Below, in pieces: positions 15,842-25,033 of a stretch of DNA of 64,000 nt. The notes beneath the pieces are model-generated. The model saw nothing but the letters and a program-made list of their open reading frames with translations. It made no database searches and was not told where the DNA came from. Origin of the DNA: an uncultured Christensenellaceae bacterium. GTDB taxonomy: Bacteria; Bacillota; Clostridia; Christensenellales; CAG-314. The stretch lies in NCBI GenBank assembly GCA_910586905.1, contig CAJUIV010000002.1:1-64000 (forward strand). The letters run 5' to 3'. The position numbers and the translations under genes are program-made. Numbering within the stretch: the first letter of the stretch is position 1; the number at the start of each line of letters is the position of its first letter.

Positions 15842-15842
15842 T

Positions 15843-16976
15843 TTACACTCCGTTCGCGCAGCAAATAGCCACAAGCGTTAAAATACAAAACATAAACGCT
15901 ACAGCCAAAATCAGCACAGCTAAAAAAGTTAGAGTTTTGCTTATTCCGTTAAGAATTTTGATATATCTGTCGTCGATTATAGGTTCGCAAAACGCCGCAA
16001 TAGCTTGTAATCCCAAGTTTATGCACAAAACCGACATCAACGGTTGAGCTACGGTAAAGACCAAAGTTAAAAGCGATACTACGCCGAACGCGTTTTTGAT
16101 TAACGAAGTACTTGCAATAACGATATCGAAACCGTCGGATAAATATCCTCCGAGAATAGGTATATAGCTTTTGGTTGCAAATTTTGCGGCGCGGAAACTT
16201 ACGCCGTCGATAGCCATAGCGGATATTCCCTGAACAGAAGTAAACGCAGAATATAGCATAAAAACTACACCTAAAACCCAACCGGAAATATTATTTAGAA
16301 AACTCGACATTTTGCCTACTTTGACGTTTGAAGAAATATTCCCTACCAAGGCGAACACCAACGCGAACACCGAAAGCGGCAATATCACTCGCTGCGTAAG
16401 CTTTATTATAACGCCGGAAAACATAACCATGGACGGCTGACATACGCTGGAAGCCACGTTTCCTCCGTTTGCAATAAGCAGCGTAAGCATTATAGGCATC
16501 GTAGCGTCGGCAAGAGCGCTTACTTGAAACAGTACTTGATATACGTCTTTATAAGCTTTTGCAATAAGCGAAAGCGTAGATACGATAACGACGGTTACGC
16601 CGACAAATGAAACTACTTCGTCGGTGCTTTGCGATATCATTCCTCCCGACGTTTTGCGTATCAATCCAAGTATTACTATCACTACAAATATAACCGACAG
16701 CTCCGGCAGCAAAGCTTTAAGTCCGCTTGTCAAAAGCGCCAGCAACAGTTGCAAAAATGATTCTGCGCTGTCGTATTCTCCGTTGATGATACTTTGCACT
16801 TTGCCGGCTACGCTTCCGATGAAATCGAACGCTACGTCGTCAACTTGAGAAAAATCTATATTGTTTATGTTGTCGGTTACTTCGTTTTCCAAGTCCTCAA
16901 TAACGTCGGCGTACGCAAAATTAGGCAAAATCAAAATGAATATAAGCGCCAACAAAACGGTCATTTTTAATTTCAT
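15843..16976 (-). CDS. spoIIIAE: SpoIIIAE, multi-pass sporulation channel protein
   Basis: Polytopic membrane protein essential for forespore sigma-G activity, thought to be part of the transporter-like channel. A cleavable signal (residues 1-23, ending FAYA) is followed by an acidic linker and about eight hydrophobic segments from residue 85 to the end. GISAMAIDGVSFRAAKFATKSYIPILGGYLSDGFD (around 235-270) is the best-conserved stretch of the family. The ATG at 16976 overlaps the spoIIIAD stop as ATGA. 377 residues. Confidence 0.94.
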   Translation of the reverse strand: MKLKMTVLLALIFILILPNFAYADVIEDLENEVTDNINNIDFSQVDDVAFDFIGSVAGKVQSIINGEYDSAESFLQLLLALLTSGLKALLPELSVIFVVIVILGLIRKTSGGMISQSTDEVVSFVGVTVVIVSTLSLIAKAYKDVYQVLFQVSALADATMPIMLTLLIANGGNVASSVCQPSMVMFSGVIIKLTQRVILPLSVFALVFALVGNISSNVKVGKMSSFLNNISGWVLGVVFMLYSAFTSVQGISAMAIDGVSFRAAKFATKSYIPILGGYLSDGFDIVIASTSLIKNAFGVVSLLTLVFTVAQPLMSVLCINLGLQAIAAFCEPIIDDRYIKILNGISKTLTFLAVLILAVAFMFCILTLVAICCANGV

Positions 16977-17359
16977 AACGCCAAATCCTTGATTAGCGCA
17001 AAAAGCTTTTCTACCATCGGCAACACACAAAACATAATGGCGATTTTAGACGCCAAAAGCACTTTATCGCCTATGCTTTTGCAATTAGCGTCAATACAGA
17101 TGTTATTCGTAAATTCGGCTATATACCCTATGCCGACCACTTTAATAACGCACGAAATAGCTTGTGAATCTATCTTTGCGTCGTTAGAAAAGTTATAAAA
17201 GGCGTAAACCAAATCGAAAAGCTCGTCGCACAAAAGCGTTAGAATAACTACCGACACGCCTATTATCAGCGGAACCGTAAGCTCTTGTTTGAGCTGCCTT
17301 ATAACCAAAACAGCCACTACAGATATCAATCCCAAAAGTGCAATTTTAACGAAATCCAT
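16973..17359 (-). CDS. spoIIIAD: SpoIIIAD sporulation membrane protein
   Basis: Small polytopic membrane protein, 128 residues, with four hydrophobic segments. LLGLISVVAVLVIRQLKQELTVPLII at the N-terminus and VVGIGYIAEFTNNICIDANCKSIGDKVLLASKIAIM in the C-terminal half are family hallmarks. It and SpoIIIAC form a pair in the channel complex. The start is two bases after the spoIIIAC stop. Confidence 0.93.
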   Translation of the reverse strand: MDFVKIALLGLISVVAVLVIRQLKQELTVPLIIGVSVVILTLLCDELFDLVYAFYNFSNDAKIDSQAISCVIKVVGIGYIAEFTNNICIDANCKSIGDKVLLASKIAIMFCVLPMVEKLFALIKDLAL

Positions 17360-17361
17360 AG

Positions 17362-17562
17362 TTACAAATCGAACAAGCCTTTTAAAGTATCGTATAACTG
17401 AGCAATAGAATCCAACATCATAATCAAAGCCACTACCAATCCGACGACGGAAACAACCGTAGCTATTTCGTCTTTTCCCGCGCGCTTCAAAAGCATACCG
17501 GCGATAGCGGTTATTATGCCCACGGCAACTATTTTTAAAATAATCATTATGTCCATATTCAT
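17362..17562 (-). CDS. spoIIIAC: SpoIIIAC sporulation membrane protein
   Basis: 66-residue protein with two transmembrane helices (about 5-25 and 35-58) joined by KRAGKDEIATVVSVVG, which matches the family's 'GKxExA' linker. Three in-frame starts lie close together (GTG 17565, ATG 17562, ATG 17556); the last has the best spacing from GGTGA, so the exact start is uncertain. Confidence 0.9.
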   Translation of the reverse strand: MNMDIMIILKIVAVGIITAIAGMLLKRAGKDEIATVVSVVGLVVALIMMLDSIAQLYDTLKGLFDL

Positions 17563-17567
17563 CACCG

Positions 17568-18014
17568 TTATATCAACAATATTCCTACCATGGCGCCTAA
17601 AAGCAAGCCCAATTTGGAATACAAATTCGCTCTCGACACTTCTTCGTTTACTCTTTTGCCGTCTTCTTCGAACACTCTTTTGAAATAGTTCAAATGATTC
17701 AAAAGTTCTTGCGAACTAATGCACGACAAATTATCGAAAAAAGCGCTTAAATTTTTCTTTTGAATTTTTGAAAAATAGATTTTTGTCTTTTTGTCTTTTA
17801 AGTAAAGAACAAAACTTTCCGAACTTCCGTCGCAAAAACCGTCGTTAAATTTTGACAGTTCTACCCTGCGACCCTCGACGTTTTCCTCAAAGGAAATCAC
17901 GTACTTTTGTAAATCGCGATAGAACTCGCCTTTTTCCGAAATCCTTTTTTCAAAGAACTTTCCTATTAAAAAACCCGACAGCGAGCACAAGAAAAATATT
18001 ATTATGTTTATCAT
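17568..18014 (-). CDS. spoIIIAB: SpoIIIAB sporulation protein
   Basis: Membrane-anchored helical protein of the channel complex; related to type II secretion GspF-like components. Hydrophobic segments lie at both ends (residues 1-19 and 130-148) with a helical cytoplasmic middle. The family marks SLSGFLIGK near the start and KLGLLLGAMVGILLI at the C-terminus are present. 148 residues. Confidence 0.91.
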   Translation of the reverse strand: MINIIIFFLCSLSGFLIGKFFEKRISEKGEFYRDLQKYVISFEENVEGRRVELSKFNDGFCDGSSESFVLYLKDKKTKIYFSKIQKKNLSAFFDNLSCISSQELLNHLNYFKRVFEEDGKRVNEEVSRANLYSKLGLLLGAMVGILLI

Positions 18015-18040
18015 AGTATCTTATCAATCTTCAATTTTCG

Positions 18041-18877
18041 CTAATCTTTAGTCAAATTGATTAGTTTGGGAGTTTTTGCGTTTAAAGATAAAACCACAGC
18101 GACGTCGAAACAATTTACGAATTCGGCAAATCTGTTCTTAATATCTTCCAGCGAATTTCCGTGCGCGCTGCAAGCAACGTTCACTCCGCTCTCTCCGCAA
18201 TGCTTAACGTATTGTCCGTCGTTTTGCGATATTTCGTCGAAAACTATGAGATTAGGCGACATCGCTCTGACACCCGCTTCAAAAACATATTGTTTATCCG
18301 CCCATTTAATTACGTCGCAATTTGACGTTTCGAATACTTTATCGTCAAAAAACAACTCGCCGCGTTCGTCCGCAACCAGAACGTTAAGACTTTTGGAATA
18401 CTTAATCGCAAAATCGCGCAGTAACGTAGTCTTACCGCTGCTCGGAGGTCCTACTACTATTACGTTTTTTCCAGAGCATGCCATAAGCGTTTTTTCGTCA
18501 ACGCAATTTATATAATGCGGGATACGGAAGCACAACGATGTATACTTTTGGAAAACCACTTTTTCTTTACCGAACGCATACCCGCAAACGCCAACTCTGA
18601 CACCGTCGTCAAGAGTAAAAAAGCCCTCGCTAAGCGATTTTTCAAAAGCGTAAATAGAATTGTTGCACGCTTTATTCACTATTTCATCGCAGCTGCTCGT
18701 AATAGCTACGGCGTTACTTTCGGATGAAACCAAAGCGTTTCTTCCCGCGAAATACCATTTGCCGTCGACGTTAATTCTTACAGGACGATTATTGCGAATC
18801 CTTATTTCACGGACATCGCGCAGTATGCCCGATATAACGCTTGACAATTCTAACGGCAAGCAATCTGTCAATTTCAT
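18041..18877 (-). CDS. spoIIIAA: SpoIIIAA, ATPase of the sporulation channel
   Basis: Secretion-type AAA+ ATPase thought to power the mother cell-forespore channel; first gene of spoIIIA. Walker A is GPPSSGKTTLLRDFA near residue 142, followed by VLVADERGELFFDDK and the Walker B-like LIVFDEISQNDG near 212. The ATG at 18877 gives 278 residues; a TTG 51 bases upstream extends the frame but has no better site, and neither start has a clear ribosome binding site. A sigma-E promoter is expected upstream; I see no confident match. Confidence 0.93.
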   Translation of the reverse strand: MKLTDCLPLELSSVISGILRDVREIRIRNNRPVRINVDGKWYFAGRNALVSSESNAVAITSSCDEIVNKACNNSIYAFEKSLSEGFFTLDDGVRVGVCGYAFGKEKVVFQKYTSLCFRIPHYINCVDEKTLMACSGKNVIVVGPPSSGKTTLLRDFAIKYSKSLNVLVADERGELFFDDKVFETSNCDVIKWADKQYVFEAGVRAMSPNLIVFDEISQNDGQYVKHCGESGVNVACSAHGNSLEDIKNRFAEFVNCFDVAVVLSLNAKTPKLINLTKD

Positions 18878-18928
18878 ATAATATAGTATTGGACAAGCAG
18901 ACGTAATATGTCTTAGGAAATAAATCAA

Positions 18929-19486
18929 TTAAATAATTAACGTTCCAAAATCGGTAACAAACCCGGTTACAAACGTTTAAACCTCAACATCTCTTTCATA
19001 ACACTTTACAGAAATTCAATAATTTTACTTAGGCAAACGCGCGGTCGTAAAATCGCAAAATCAAAATGTTTTCAAAATCAGAATAATAATACGTATGAGT
19101 TAAAAATATCAAAAAAAATTCCGTAAGTTCAATCAAACGCTTTACGATGTAATTAAAACTGATTAACACAGTTCACTGCTTACTTTGCTGTATTAAAATT
19201 CATATAAGCCTATTGATTATGTCATTTTTCGTTATTTGCAATAGAATTATATTAAATAAATGATTTACTCAATGCCCCATTGCCGAAAAGAATCACCGAC
19301 ATTTAATCAGCAATAAAACGCGGCAACCCACGACGTATTTTTTTTCTAAAATATTACGGTTGAATTATGTTCATCAAATATATAACCAAACAAAAAAAAT
19401 AGCTTAAAATCAAAAGTTTTAAGCTATTATAAAAATTTTATTATAATATTATTTAAGGCAGCAACTTATAGCAACTCACAAATTAT
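18929..19486. other. Gene-free stretch between efp and spoIIIA
   Basis: Contains the efp terminator at 19392-19428. The rest is AT-rich with no credible ORF. A near-direct repeat GGTAACAAAC / GGTTACAAAC lies at about 18954-18979, of unknown meaning. Confidence 0.6.
19392..19428 (-). terminator. Terminator after efp
   Basis: ATAGCTTAAAA / TTTTAAGCTAT stem followed on the minus strand by TTTTTTTTG. It ends the long rimP-to-efp run. Confidence 0.8.
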
Positions 19487-20047
19487 TTATTTTGCTCTTT
19501 CCATATATTCGCCTGTACGGGTATCGATACGTATCATTTCGCCTTCGTTGATGAACATAGGTACCATAAGCGTATATCCTGTTTCTACAGTTGCGGGTTT
19601 AGTGGCGTTAGTAGCGGTATTACCGGCCACAGCAGGCTCGCAATTGACAACCTGCAAAACCACAAAATTGGGAGGCTCTACGGAAAAAGCTTCGCCTTTG
19701 TAGAATTTTATCGTTGCGGACATATTTTCTTTTAAAAATTGCAATGCGTCTTCCACTTGACTTTTATTAAGCGGCACTTGCTCGTAAGTCTCGCTGTCCA
19801 TAAAGTAGTAAATATCTCCGTCGTTGTAAAGATATTCCATTTCTTTATTCTCTATTTTCGCCAATTCGTATTTTTCGGACGGGTTAAACGTTTCTTCTCT
19901 AACTGCTCCGGTTACCACGTTTTTAATTTTGGTTCTTACAAACGCGGCTCCTTTTCCCGGTTTGACGTGTTGAAAATCCACTATTACGTAAATACCGTTA
20001 TTATAAACAAAGGTTACGCCTTTTCTAAAATCGCCTGCTAAAATCAT
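19487..20047 (-). CDS. efp: Elongation factor P
   Basis: Relieves ribosome stalling at polyproline stretches. Three-domain protein of 186 residues; KPGKGAAFVR near residue 30 holds the lysine (position 32) that carries the functional modification in many bacteria. The C-terminal signature GYTLMVPMFINEGEMIRIDTRTGEYMER is intact. pepP lies upstream and spoIIIA downstream, as in Bacillus. Confidence 0.97.
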   Translation of the reverse strand: MILAGDFRKGVTFVYNNGIYVIVDFQHVKPGKGAAFVRTKIKNVVTGAVREETFNPSEKYELAKIENKEMEYLYNDGDIYYFMDSETYEQVPLNKSQVEDALQFLKENMSATIKFYKGEAFSVEPPNFVVLQVVNCEPAVAGNTATNATKPATVETGYTLMVPMFINEGEMIRIDTRTGEYMERAK

Positions 20048-20072
20048 AAAAAGATTTCCTCCTGATGTTTTC

Positions 20073-21140
20073 CTATAAAATTATAATATTTTTATCCGAC
20101 ATTGTCAAATCTATAACGCCATCTTCTTCAAACAATAACATATCTTCGATTCTTACGCCTCCTACGTTGGGAACGTATATACCGGGTTCGCAAGTTATCA
20201 GTTGCTTCGCTTGCAAAATATCTTGAGAACGCATAGATGCGTACGGCGCTTCGTGTATGTCGATGCCCAAACTGTGTCCCGTGCTGTGGGTAAAATATTC
20301 TCCGTAACCGTTAGCTTTGATTATTTCCCGACAGGAAGTATCTAACTCCTTCCCTCCCATATTTGTATAAGCGTTATTTATTCCGGTATTTTGAGCTAAA
20401 AGAACAACGTTATAAATTCGACGCAGCTCTTCGCTTGGCTCTCCGACGAATACAGTTCGCGTCATATCCGAACAGTACCCGTTATAACGCGCCCCGAAGT
20501 CCATAACCACCGCGTCTCCCGTTTCAATCAGTTTTTCAGACGGATGCGCGTGCGGTTTTGAAGCGTTTGCACCGGAGGCGACTATCGTATCGAAAGCAAT
20601 GCCGCCCGAACCGAATTTTGACATTTGATACTCCAATTCGATAGCTATGTCTCTTTCGCTGACTCCTACCTTAATATAGCTTAAAATGGCTGAAAACGCC
20701 TTATCGGTTATAGATTGAGCTTTTTTAATATAAGAAATTTCCTGCTCGCTTTTAAAGCTTCTTACGAAATTTATATGAGTACCTACCGGTTCCAACTCGA
20801 AATCGGCAAGTTGTTCTTTGATATTGCCGTATTCTGCCACGGTCATTTCCGTATCTTCGAAGCCTATTGTTTTTACCGAACGCTCGTTAAATAAATTTAT
20901 CAAAACTTCTATCGCGTTGCTTCCGTTCGATATTTGACGAACTTCCACTCCCTCATCGATAAGTCCCTGCGCCATTTCAAAATATCTCGGGTCAGTTACA
21001 AATACCGACTTTCCATCGGGAAACAACGCTAAATAACCGAAAGTAGAAGCAAATTCGGTAAAATAAAAACGATTTTTTTCACTGACTACTAATATAGCGT
21101 CGGATTTCGACAATTCAAAAAGTTTTTCAGTATTTTTCAT
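20073..21140 (-). CDS. pepP: Xaa-Pro aminopeptidase (M24 family)
   Basis: Two-metal peptidase that removes the first residue from X-Pro peptides; cytoplasmic. Residues 1-120 form the creatinase-like N-domain and 130-355 the pita-bread domain. Metal ligands are visible: VMDFGARYNGYCSDMTRT (two Asp near 220-231), STGHSLGIDIHEAP (His near 291), CEPGIY (Glu) and VRIEDM (Glu). Located directly upstream of efp, a widespread pairing. Confidence 0.92.
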   Translation of the reverse strand: MKNTEKLFELSKSDAILVVSEKNRFYFTEFASTFGYLALFPDGKSVFVTDPRYFEMAQGLIDEGVEVRQISNGSNAIEVLINLFNERSVKTIGFEDTEMTVAEYGNIKEQLADFELEPVGTHINFVRSFKSEQEISYIKKAQSITDKAFSAILSYIKVGVSERDIAIELEYQMSKFGSGGIAFDTIVASGANASKPHAHPSEKLIETGDAVVMDFGARYNGYCSDMTRTVFVGEPSEELRRIYNVVLLAQNTGINNAYTNMGGKELDTSCREIIKANGYGEYFTHSTGHSLGIDIHEAPYASMRSQDILQAKQLITCEPGIYVPNVGGVRIEDMLLFEEDGVIDLTMSDKNIIIL

Positions 21141-21153
21141 AAAACCTCCAATA

Positions 21154-21999
21154 TTATATACTGTCGTAAATTCGTTTCATAGTTATAGCGTCGTCGGCTT
21201 GCGTGCCGTCCGATTCGCAAATAACAACCGGCGATAAATCGTATTTTTTCAGAGCTTTTGCAAGCGGTTCGAAATCGGGACCGTATATACCGTCGTCAAA
21301 CGTTAAATGCCGTACTTCGCCGCCTTTACCGTATTCTATCTTAGAGAAATGTATATGCATTTTTTTCGCCCGCTCGATTCCCAAATTATTAACGATATGC
21401 AAAATAATTTTCTCATAATCGTCTTGCGTTTTTAAACTGCCGTACGTGCGTGCGTTTATATGACCGAAATCTATCGTCGGAACATAAAAATCGGCAATTT
21501 TACAAAACTCCGTAATTTCTTCAACGTCTCCGATTTGGTTGATTTTTCCCATCGTTTCGGGACAGAACAAACAGTCGTCTAATTTATTCTCGCAAATTAT
21601 TTCCGCCAAAACCGTTAAGCGTTTTTTTGTCAGTTCGACTGCTTCCGTTCTGGTAAGTTTGCCGACGGACGACGGATGAAAAACCACTCTATCCCCTTTA
21701 AACGCTTTAACTTTACGGCAACTGTTCAGTACGTAATCATAGGACTTTGCCGCCATTTCGTCCGATAAATTTGCGAAATTTATATAATAAGGCGCATGGA
21801 CGGAGATCGCTACGTCGTATTTCACTCCCTCGCGCCCGATTTCGGCAGCTTTATCGTCGCCAATCGAAATTCCTCGTCCGAACGAATATTCGTAAGCGGA
21901 CAATCCCTGTTCATACAGCCATTTAGGCGCGTCTACAGAGGACTTGTAAGCTTCGTCATAAAACCGTCTGCAATTACCGCTCGGACCAAATCTAATCAT
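21154..21999 (-). CDS. TIM-barrel protein, endonuclease IV-like
   Basis: A 281-residue protein with the AP endonuclease family 2 (Nfo-like) TIM-barrel pattern. Candidate metal ligands follow the family's order: SVHAPYYINFAN (His near 70), VFHPSSVGK (His near 113), CPETMG (Glu near 149), TIDFGHINAR (Asp/His near 184-187), MHIHFSK (His near 221-223) and ICESDG (Glu near 267). It may cut abasic sites, or be a related isomerase-like barrel; the motifs differ enough from E. coli Nfo (no AGQG after the Glu) that the activity is open. It overlaps ribF by 8 bases. Confidence 0.75.
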   Translation of the reverse strand: MIRFGPSGNCRRFYDEAYKSSVDAPKWLYEQGLSAYEYSFGRGISIGDDKAAEIGREGVKYDVAISVHAPYYINFANLSDEMAAKSYDYVLNSCRKVKAFKGDRVVFHPSSVGKLTRTEAVELTKKRLTVLAEIICENKLDDCLFCPETMGKINQIGDVEEITEFCKIADFYVPTIDFGHINARTYGSLKTQDDYEKIILHIVNNLGIERAKKMHIHFSKIEYGKGGEVRHLTFDDGIYGPDFEPLAKALKKYDLSPVVICESDGTQADDAITMKRIYDSI

Positions 22000-22879
22000 T
22001 TAAAACCTTCTCCGTATCCGCTTTCAACTGATTCGCCAAATCATTTACGCTCGAAAATTTTTCGATATTTCTCAAATAACTGGTAATAGATACTTTAAGT
22101 TCGCGTCCGTATAAATCGCCCGAAAACTCAATCAAATGCGCTTCTACGTTAAAACGGTCAATACCAAACGTCGGCGTTCTTCCTATATTTACAATACACT
22201 TATGTTTTATCCCGTCCACGTACGTATAACCGCCGTAAACTCCCTGAGACAAAAGTTTTTCTGCGTCTATTTGTAAATTTGCAGTAGGAAACCCTAAAGT
22301 TTTTCCCACTCCGCGGCCGTGAACGACATTACCAATAATAAAATACGGTTCGCTTAGCAGCGAATTCGCTTTCAATATTTGACGATTGGTTATCAATTTC
22401 TTTACGAGCGTAGTACTGATTTTTACGTTATCCACGGTTATTTCATCTACGATTTCAACAGAACACACTCCGCGCAGCTCGTTTTCGATTCCGTTGCAGT
22501 CGAGTTTGTTACTTCCGCATCTATGGTCGTAACCGCAAACAACGCCTTTTAGGTCGTAATCTTTGAATATACGTAAAAACTCTTCGCCCGTCATCGAGCG
22601 AAAATCGTTATTGAAGTCCGCAACTATCAAGTAGTCTACAGATAACGAGTTATAAATTTCTAATCTTTCACGATAAGTATACAAAACCGACGAATCTTTT
22701 CCGAGCAGTTTTAGGTGATTATTAGAAAAAGTAAACAACGCCACCTTAGCGTGAAATTCAGCGGCAGTTTTTTTAGCGGTTTCGAGTAACTTAACGTGTC
22801 CTTTATGCATGCAACCGAAATAACCCAAACATACGATAATCGGACACGTCAGTTTTTCGCCGAATTTAATAATTTGCAC
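21992..22879 (-). CDS. ribF: Bifunctional riboflavin kinase/FAD synthetase
   Basis: Makes FMN and then FAD from riboflavin. The N-terminal nucleotidyltransferase domain (about 1-150) has a variant of the usual GxFDGxHxGH motif, GYFGCMHKGH, in which Asp is replaced by Gly and a Cys is present. The kinase domain (about 175-290) has HGRGVGKTLGFPTANL and GVYGGYTYVDG. 295 residues, near normal. truB lies upstream by 9 bases, the common truB-ribF order. Confidence 0.94.
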   Translation of the reverse strand: MQIIKFGEKLTCPIIVCLGYFGCMHKGHVKLLETAKKTAAEFHAKVALFTFSNNHLKLLGKDSSVLYTYRERLEIYNSLSVDYLIVADFNNDFRSMTGEEFLRIFKDYDLKGVVCGYDHRCGSNKLDCNGIENELRGVCSVEIVDEITVDNVKISTTLVKKLITNRQILKANSLLSEPYFIIGNVVHGRGVGKTLGFPTANLQIDAEKLLSQGVYGGYTYVDGIKHKCIVNIGRTPTFGIDRFNVEAHLIEFSGDLYGRELKVSITSYLRNIEKFSSVNDLANQLKADTEKVLND

Positions 22880-22888
22880 ATTCCACCT

Positions 22889-23743
22889 TTATGCATTCTT
22901 CAAATAGTAATCTATTTTTAATATTCCGTCGACGTTTCGTCCCAATCCGAAAAAAACGTCTCGACAGTATATTCTGCGGTAACCGATTTCGAAAGGACAC
23001 TTTATTTTTCTCCCGAAATCAATATCGTCGAAATACTTATCGTCAAAAACATAACTTTCAACGTCTTTAAGAGGATAACGAATATCGAGCAAACATTTTT
23101 CTTTCAGTTCTCTAACTTCGTCGAGCGTGTATGCGTCTTCTAAACAAAATGCGCCCGATTGTATTCTTATCAAGCCGCTCATATAGCCTACGGTACCGCA
23201 GGCTTTAGCAATGTCGCGAGCTAAAGAACGAATATAAGTTCCGCCTCCGCATTTTATGTCGAATACATACGTATCGTCGCTCGACTTAGATATCAGTTCG
23301 ATTTCATATACCGTAATTTTTTTGGGACTAAGAGAAACATCGACGCCGTTTCTAGCCAACTTGTAAGCCCGCACGCCGTCAACCGACTTCGCCGAATAAG
23401 AAGGAGGCATCTGTTCGAATTCTCCTACAAAACCGCTTAAAACGCCCCTAATGATATCCGTATCGACGCAAACATCGTTTCGCTCGGTTACGATTCCGTA
23501 AGAATCCAAAGTATCCGTGGTTTTTCCAAACGTAAAAAAAGCGCGGTAATACTTTATTTTATCCGTTAAAAAAGAGAACAATTTAGTAGCCTGCCCCACT
23601 GCAACGGGGAGAACTCCGCTTGCGCCGGGGTCCAAAGTTCCCAAATGACCTACTTTCCTTTCATGCAATATATTCTTTAAACACACCACTATATCGCTGG
23701 CCGTAGCTCCGACCGGCTTGATAATATTGATAAAGCCGTTCAT
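22889..23743 (-). CDS. truB: tRNA pseudouridine-55 synthase
   Basis: Modifies U55 in the T-loop of tRNAs. HLGTLDPGASGVLPVAVGQATKL near residue 34 contains the catalytic Asp; YRAFFTFGKTTDTLDSYG and CGGGTYIRSLARDIA are further family motifs. 284 residues. It overlaps nrnA by 4 bases. Confidence 0.96.
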   Translation of the reverse strand: MNGFINIIKPVGATASDIVVCLKNILHERKVGHLGTLDPGASGVLPVAVGQATKLFSFLTDKIKYYRAFFTFGKTTDTLDSYGIVTERNDVCVDTDIIRGVLSGFVGEFEQMPPSYSAKSVDGVRAYKLARNGVDVSLSPKKITVYEIELISKSSDDTYVFDIKCGGGTYIRSLARDIAKACGTVGYMSGLIRIQSGAFCLEDAYTLDEVRELKEKCLLDIRYPLKDVESYVFDDKYFDDIDFGRKIKCPFEIGYRRIYCRDVFFGLGRNVDGILKIDYYLKNA

Positions 23744-24705
23744 ATAGAATATCCGACCGCCCTTACAATCTTTTCGATAACGTCTTCCAAAAATCCGTTA
23801 ATCAAACATCCTGCAGCCAAAACGTGGCCGCCACCGCCGAATTCGTTGCAAACGTTTCTAACGGAAAAATCTTTTCCGCGCATACTTACTTTAAACGTAT
23901 TAGGCAAATATTCTACAATACAAACGCCGACTTTTGCGGTATCTATATCTATTGCGTATCTAACCAATCCGGACGTAACGCTTTGATCCAAACCTAATTC
24001 ATCCAAATCCGATTTAGTTACATAAAGTAAATACATTTGATTGTCGTAATACGACCTGACACGCGAAAGAACTCTGGCGGTAAGCTTTATTTCGGCAAAA
24101 GTTACGTCGCGGAAAAACACTTGATAAACTTTTTGAATATCCGCCCCGTATTTGAATAATTGCGCCGCCATAGAAAAACTATCGTAATCGGTATTATTAT
24201 GCGCGAAATTTCCTGTATCCGTACAAAGTCCCATGTACAGGTAAGTCGCCGACACTTCGTCAATTTGTAATCTTAAAGCGTCCGCAACTTCAAATACGAT
24301 TTGACACGTACTGGCATAATTCTTGACGCAATTATATTTAGAAAAGTACTCGCCGCCGTGATGGTCTAAAGTAAGCGTTTCATCGAAATCCGAGTAACAA
24401 CCCGAAAAATTTCCAAGTCTGAATAAATCGCCGCAATCTACCGCTACCATCAAATCGTATTTGTCGTCGATTTTATTTTTTATGGCGCGCGCTTCCTCAA
24501 ATCTCAGCAATTTGCCGTTAATTTCCGAATCGCAAAAGATTTCTGCGAATACTCCTATTTTTTGCAAAATAAGCTTTAAGCCGACACACGCTCCTACCGT
24601 GTCGCCGTCGGGATTTTTATGCGCAAACAACGCTACGCGCTTACACGACGTTAATATCTGCGCAGCCTCGCTAACCGTTACCGTTTTCTTTTTTATTGAT
24701 TTCAT
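23740..24705 (-). CDS. nrnA: DHH phosphoesterase, NrnA-like oligoribonuclease/pAp phosphatase
   Basis: Probable nanoRNase that degrades 2-5 nt RNAs or 3'-phosphoadenosine 5'-phosphate. DHH-domain motifs: HKNPDGDTVGA near residue 29, AVDCGD near 88, LDHHGGE near 113; the C-terminal DHHA1 domain has FGGGGHVLAAGCLI. The 321 residues match the family. It lies between rbfA and truB, the place where nrnA-type genes are found in many Clostridia. Confidence 0.92.
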   Translation of the reverse strand: MKSIKKKTVTVSEAAQILTSCKRVALFAHKNPDGDTVGACVGLKLILQKIGVFAEIFCDSEINGKLLRFEEARAIKNKIDDKYDLMVAVDCGDLFRLGNFSGCYSDFDETLTLDHHGGEYFSKYNCVKNYASTCQIVFEVADALRLQIDEVSATYLYMGLCTDTGNFAHNNTDYDSFSMAAQLFKYGADIQKVYQVFFRDVTFAEIKLTARVLSRVRSYYDNQMYLLYVTKSDLDELGLDQSVTSGLVRYAIDIDTAKVGVCIVEYLPNTFKVSMRGKDFSVRNVCNEFGGGGHVLAAGCLINGFLEDVIEKIVRAVGYSI

Positions 24706-25033
24706 TTAGTATTTCGTCTATTTTTTGCCCGTAAGCCATCGACTCATCCAATACGAATGTAAATTCAGGCACTTTTCTTATATGCATACTTTTAGATATT
24801 TCGCGTCTGACGTAAGCTTCACTGTCGCAAATTGCCGCAAACGTTTGAGCAGCGCGTTGCGCGTCGACGGAAAAAATACTAACGTAGACCTTTGCAGAGG
24901 ACAGCTCTTTATCGCAATCCACTTCCAAAATAGTATACATTTCAGTCAATCTGGGATCTTTTACTTTTTTTGACAGCAAGTCGGAAATGTATCTTTTAAA
25001 TTCCGCGTTAAGTTTATTTACTCTGTTTGTCAT
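24671..25033 (-). CDS. rbfA: Ribosome-binding factor A
   Basis: KH-fold protein needed for late 30S maturation and 16S 5' end processing. 120 residues; RVNKLNAEFKRYISDLLSKKVKDPRL at the N-terminus and the C-terminal KVPEFTFVLDESMAYGQKIDEIL are diagnostic. It overlaps infB (ATGA) and nrnA (35 bases). Confidence 0.94.
   Translation of the reverse strand: MTNRVNKLNAEFKRYISDLLSKKVKDPRLTEMYTILEVDCDKELSSAKVYVSIFSVDAQRAAQTFAAICDSEAYVRREISKSMHIRKVPEFTFVLDESMAYGQKIDEILNEINKKENGNG

Noticed and set aside
18878..18960. Sigma-E promoter before spoIIIAA
   Set aside because: CATATTAC could be a -10, but no acceptable -35 lies at the right distance, so I did not call it.
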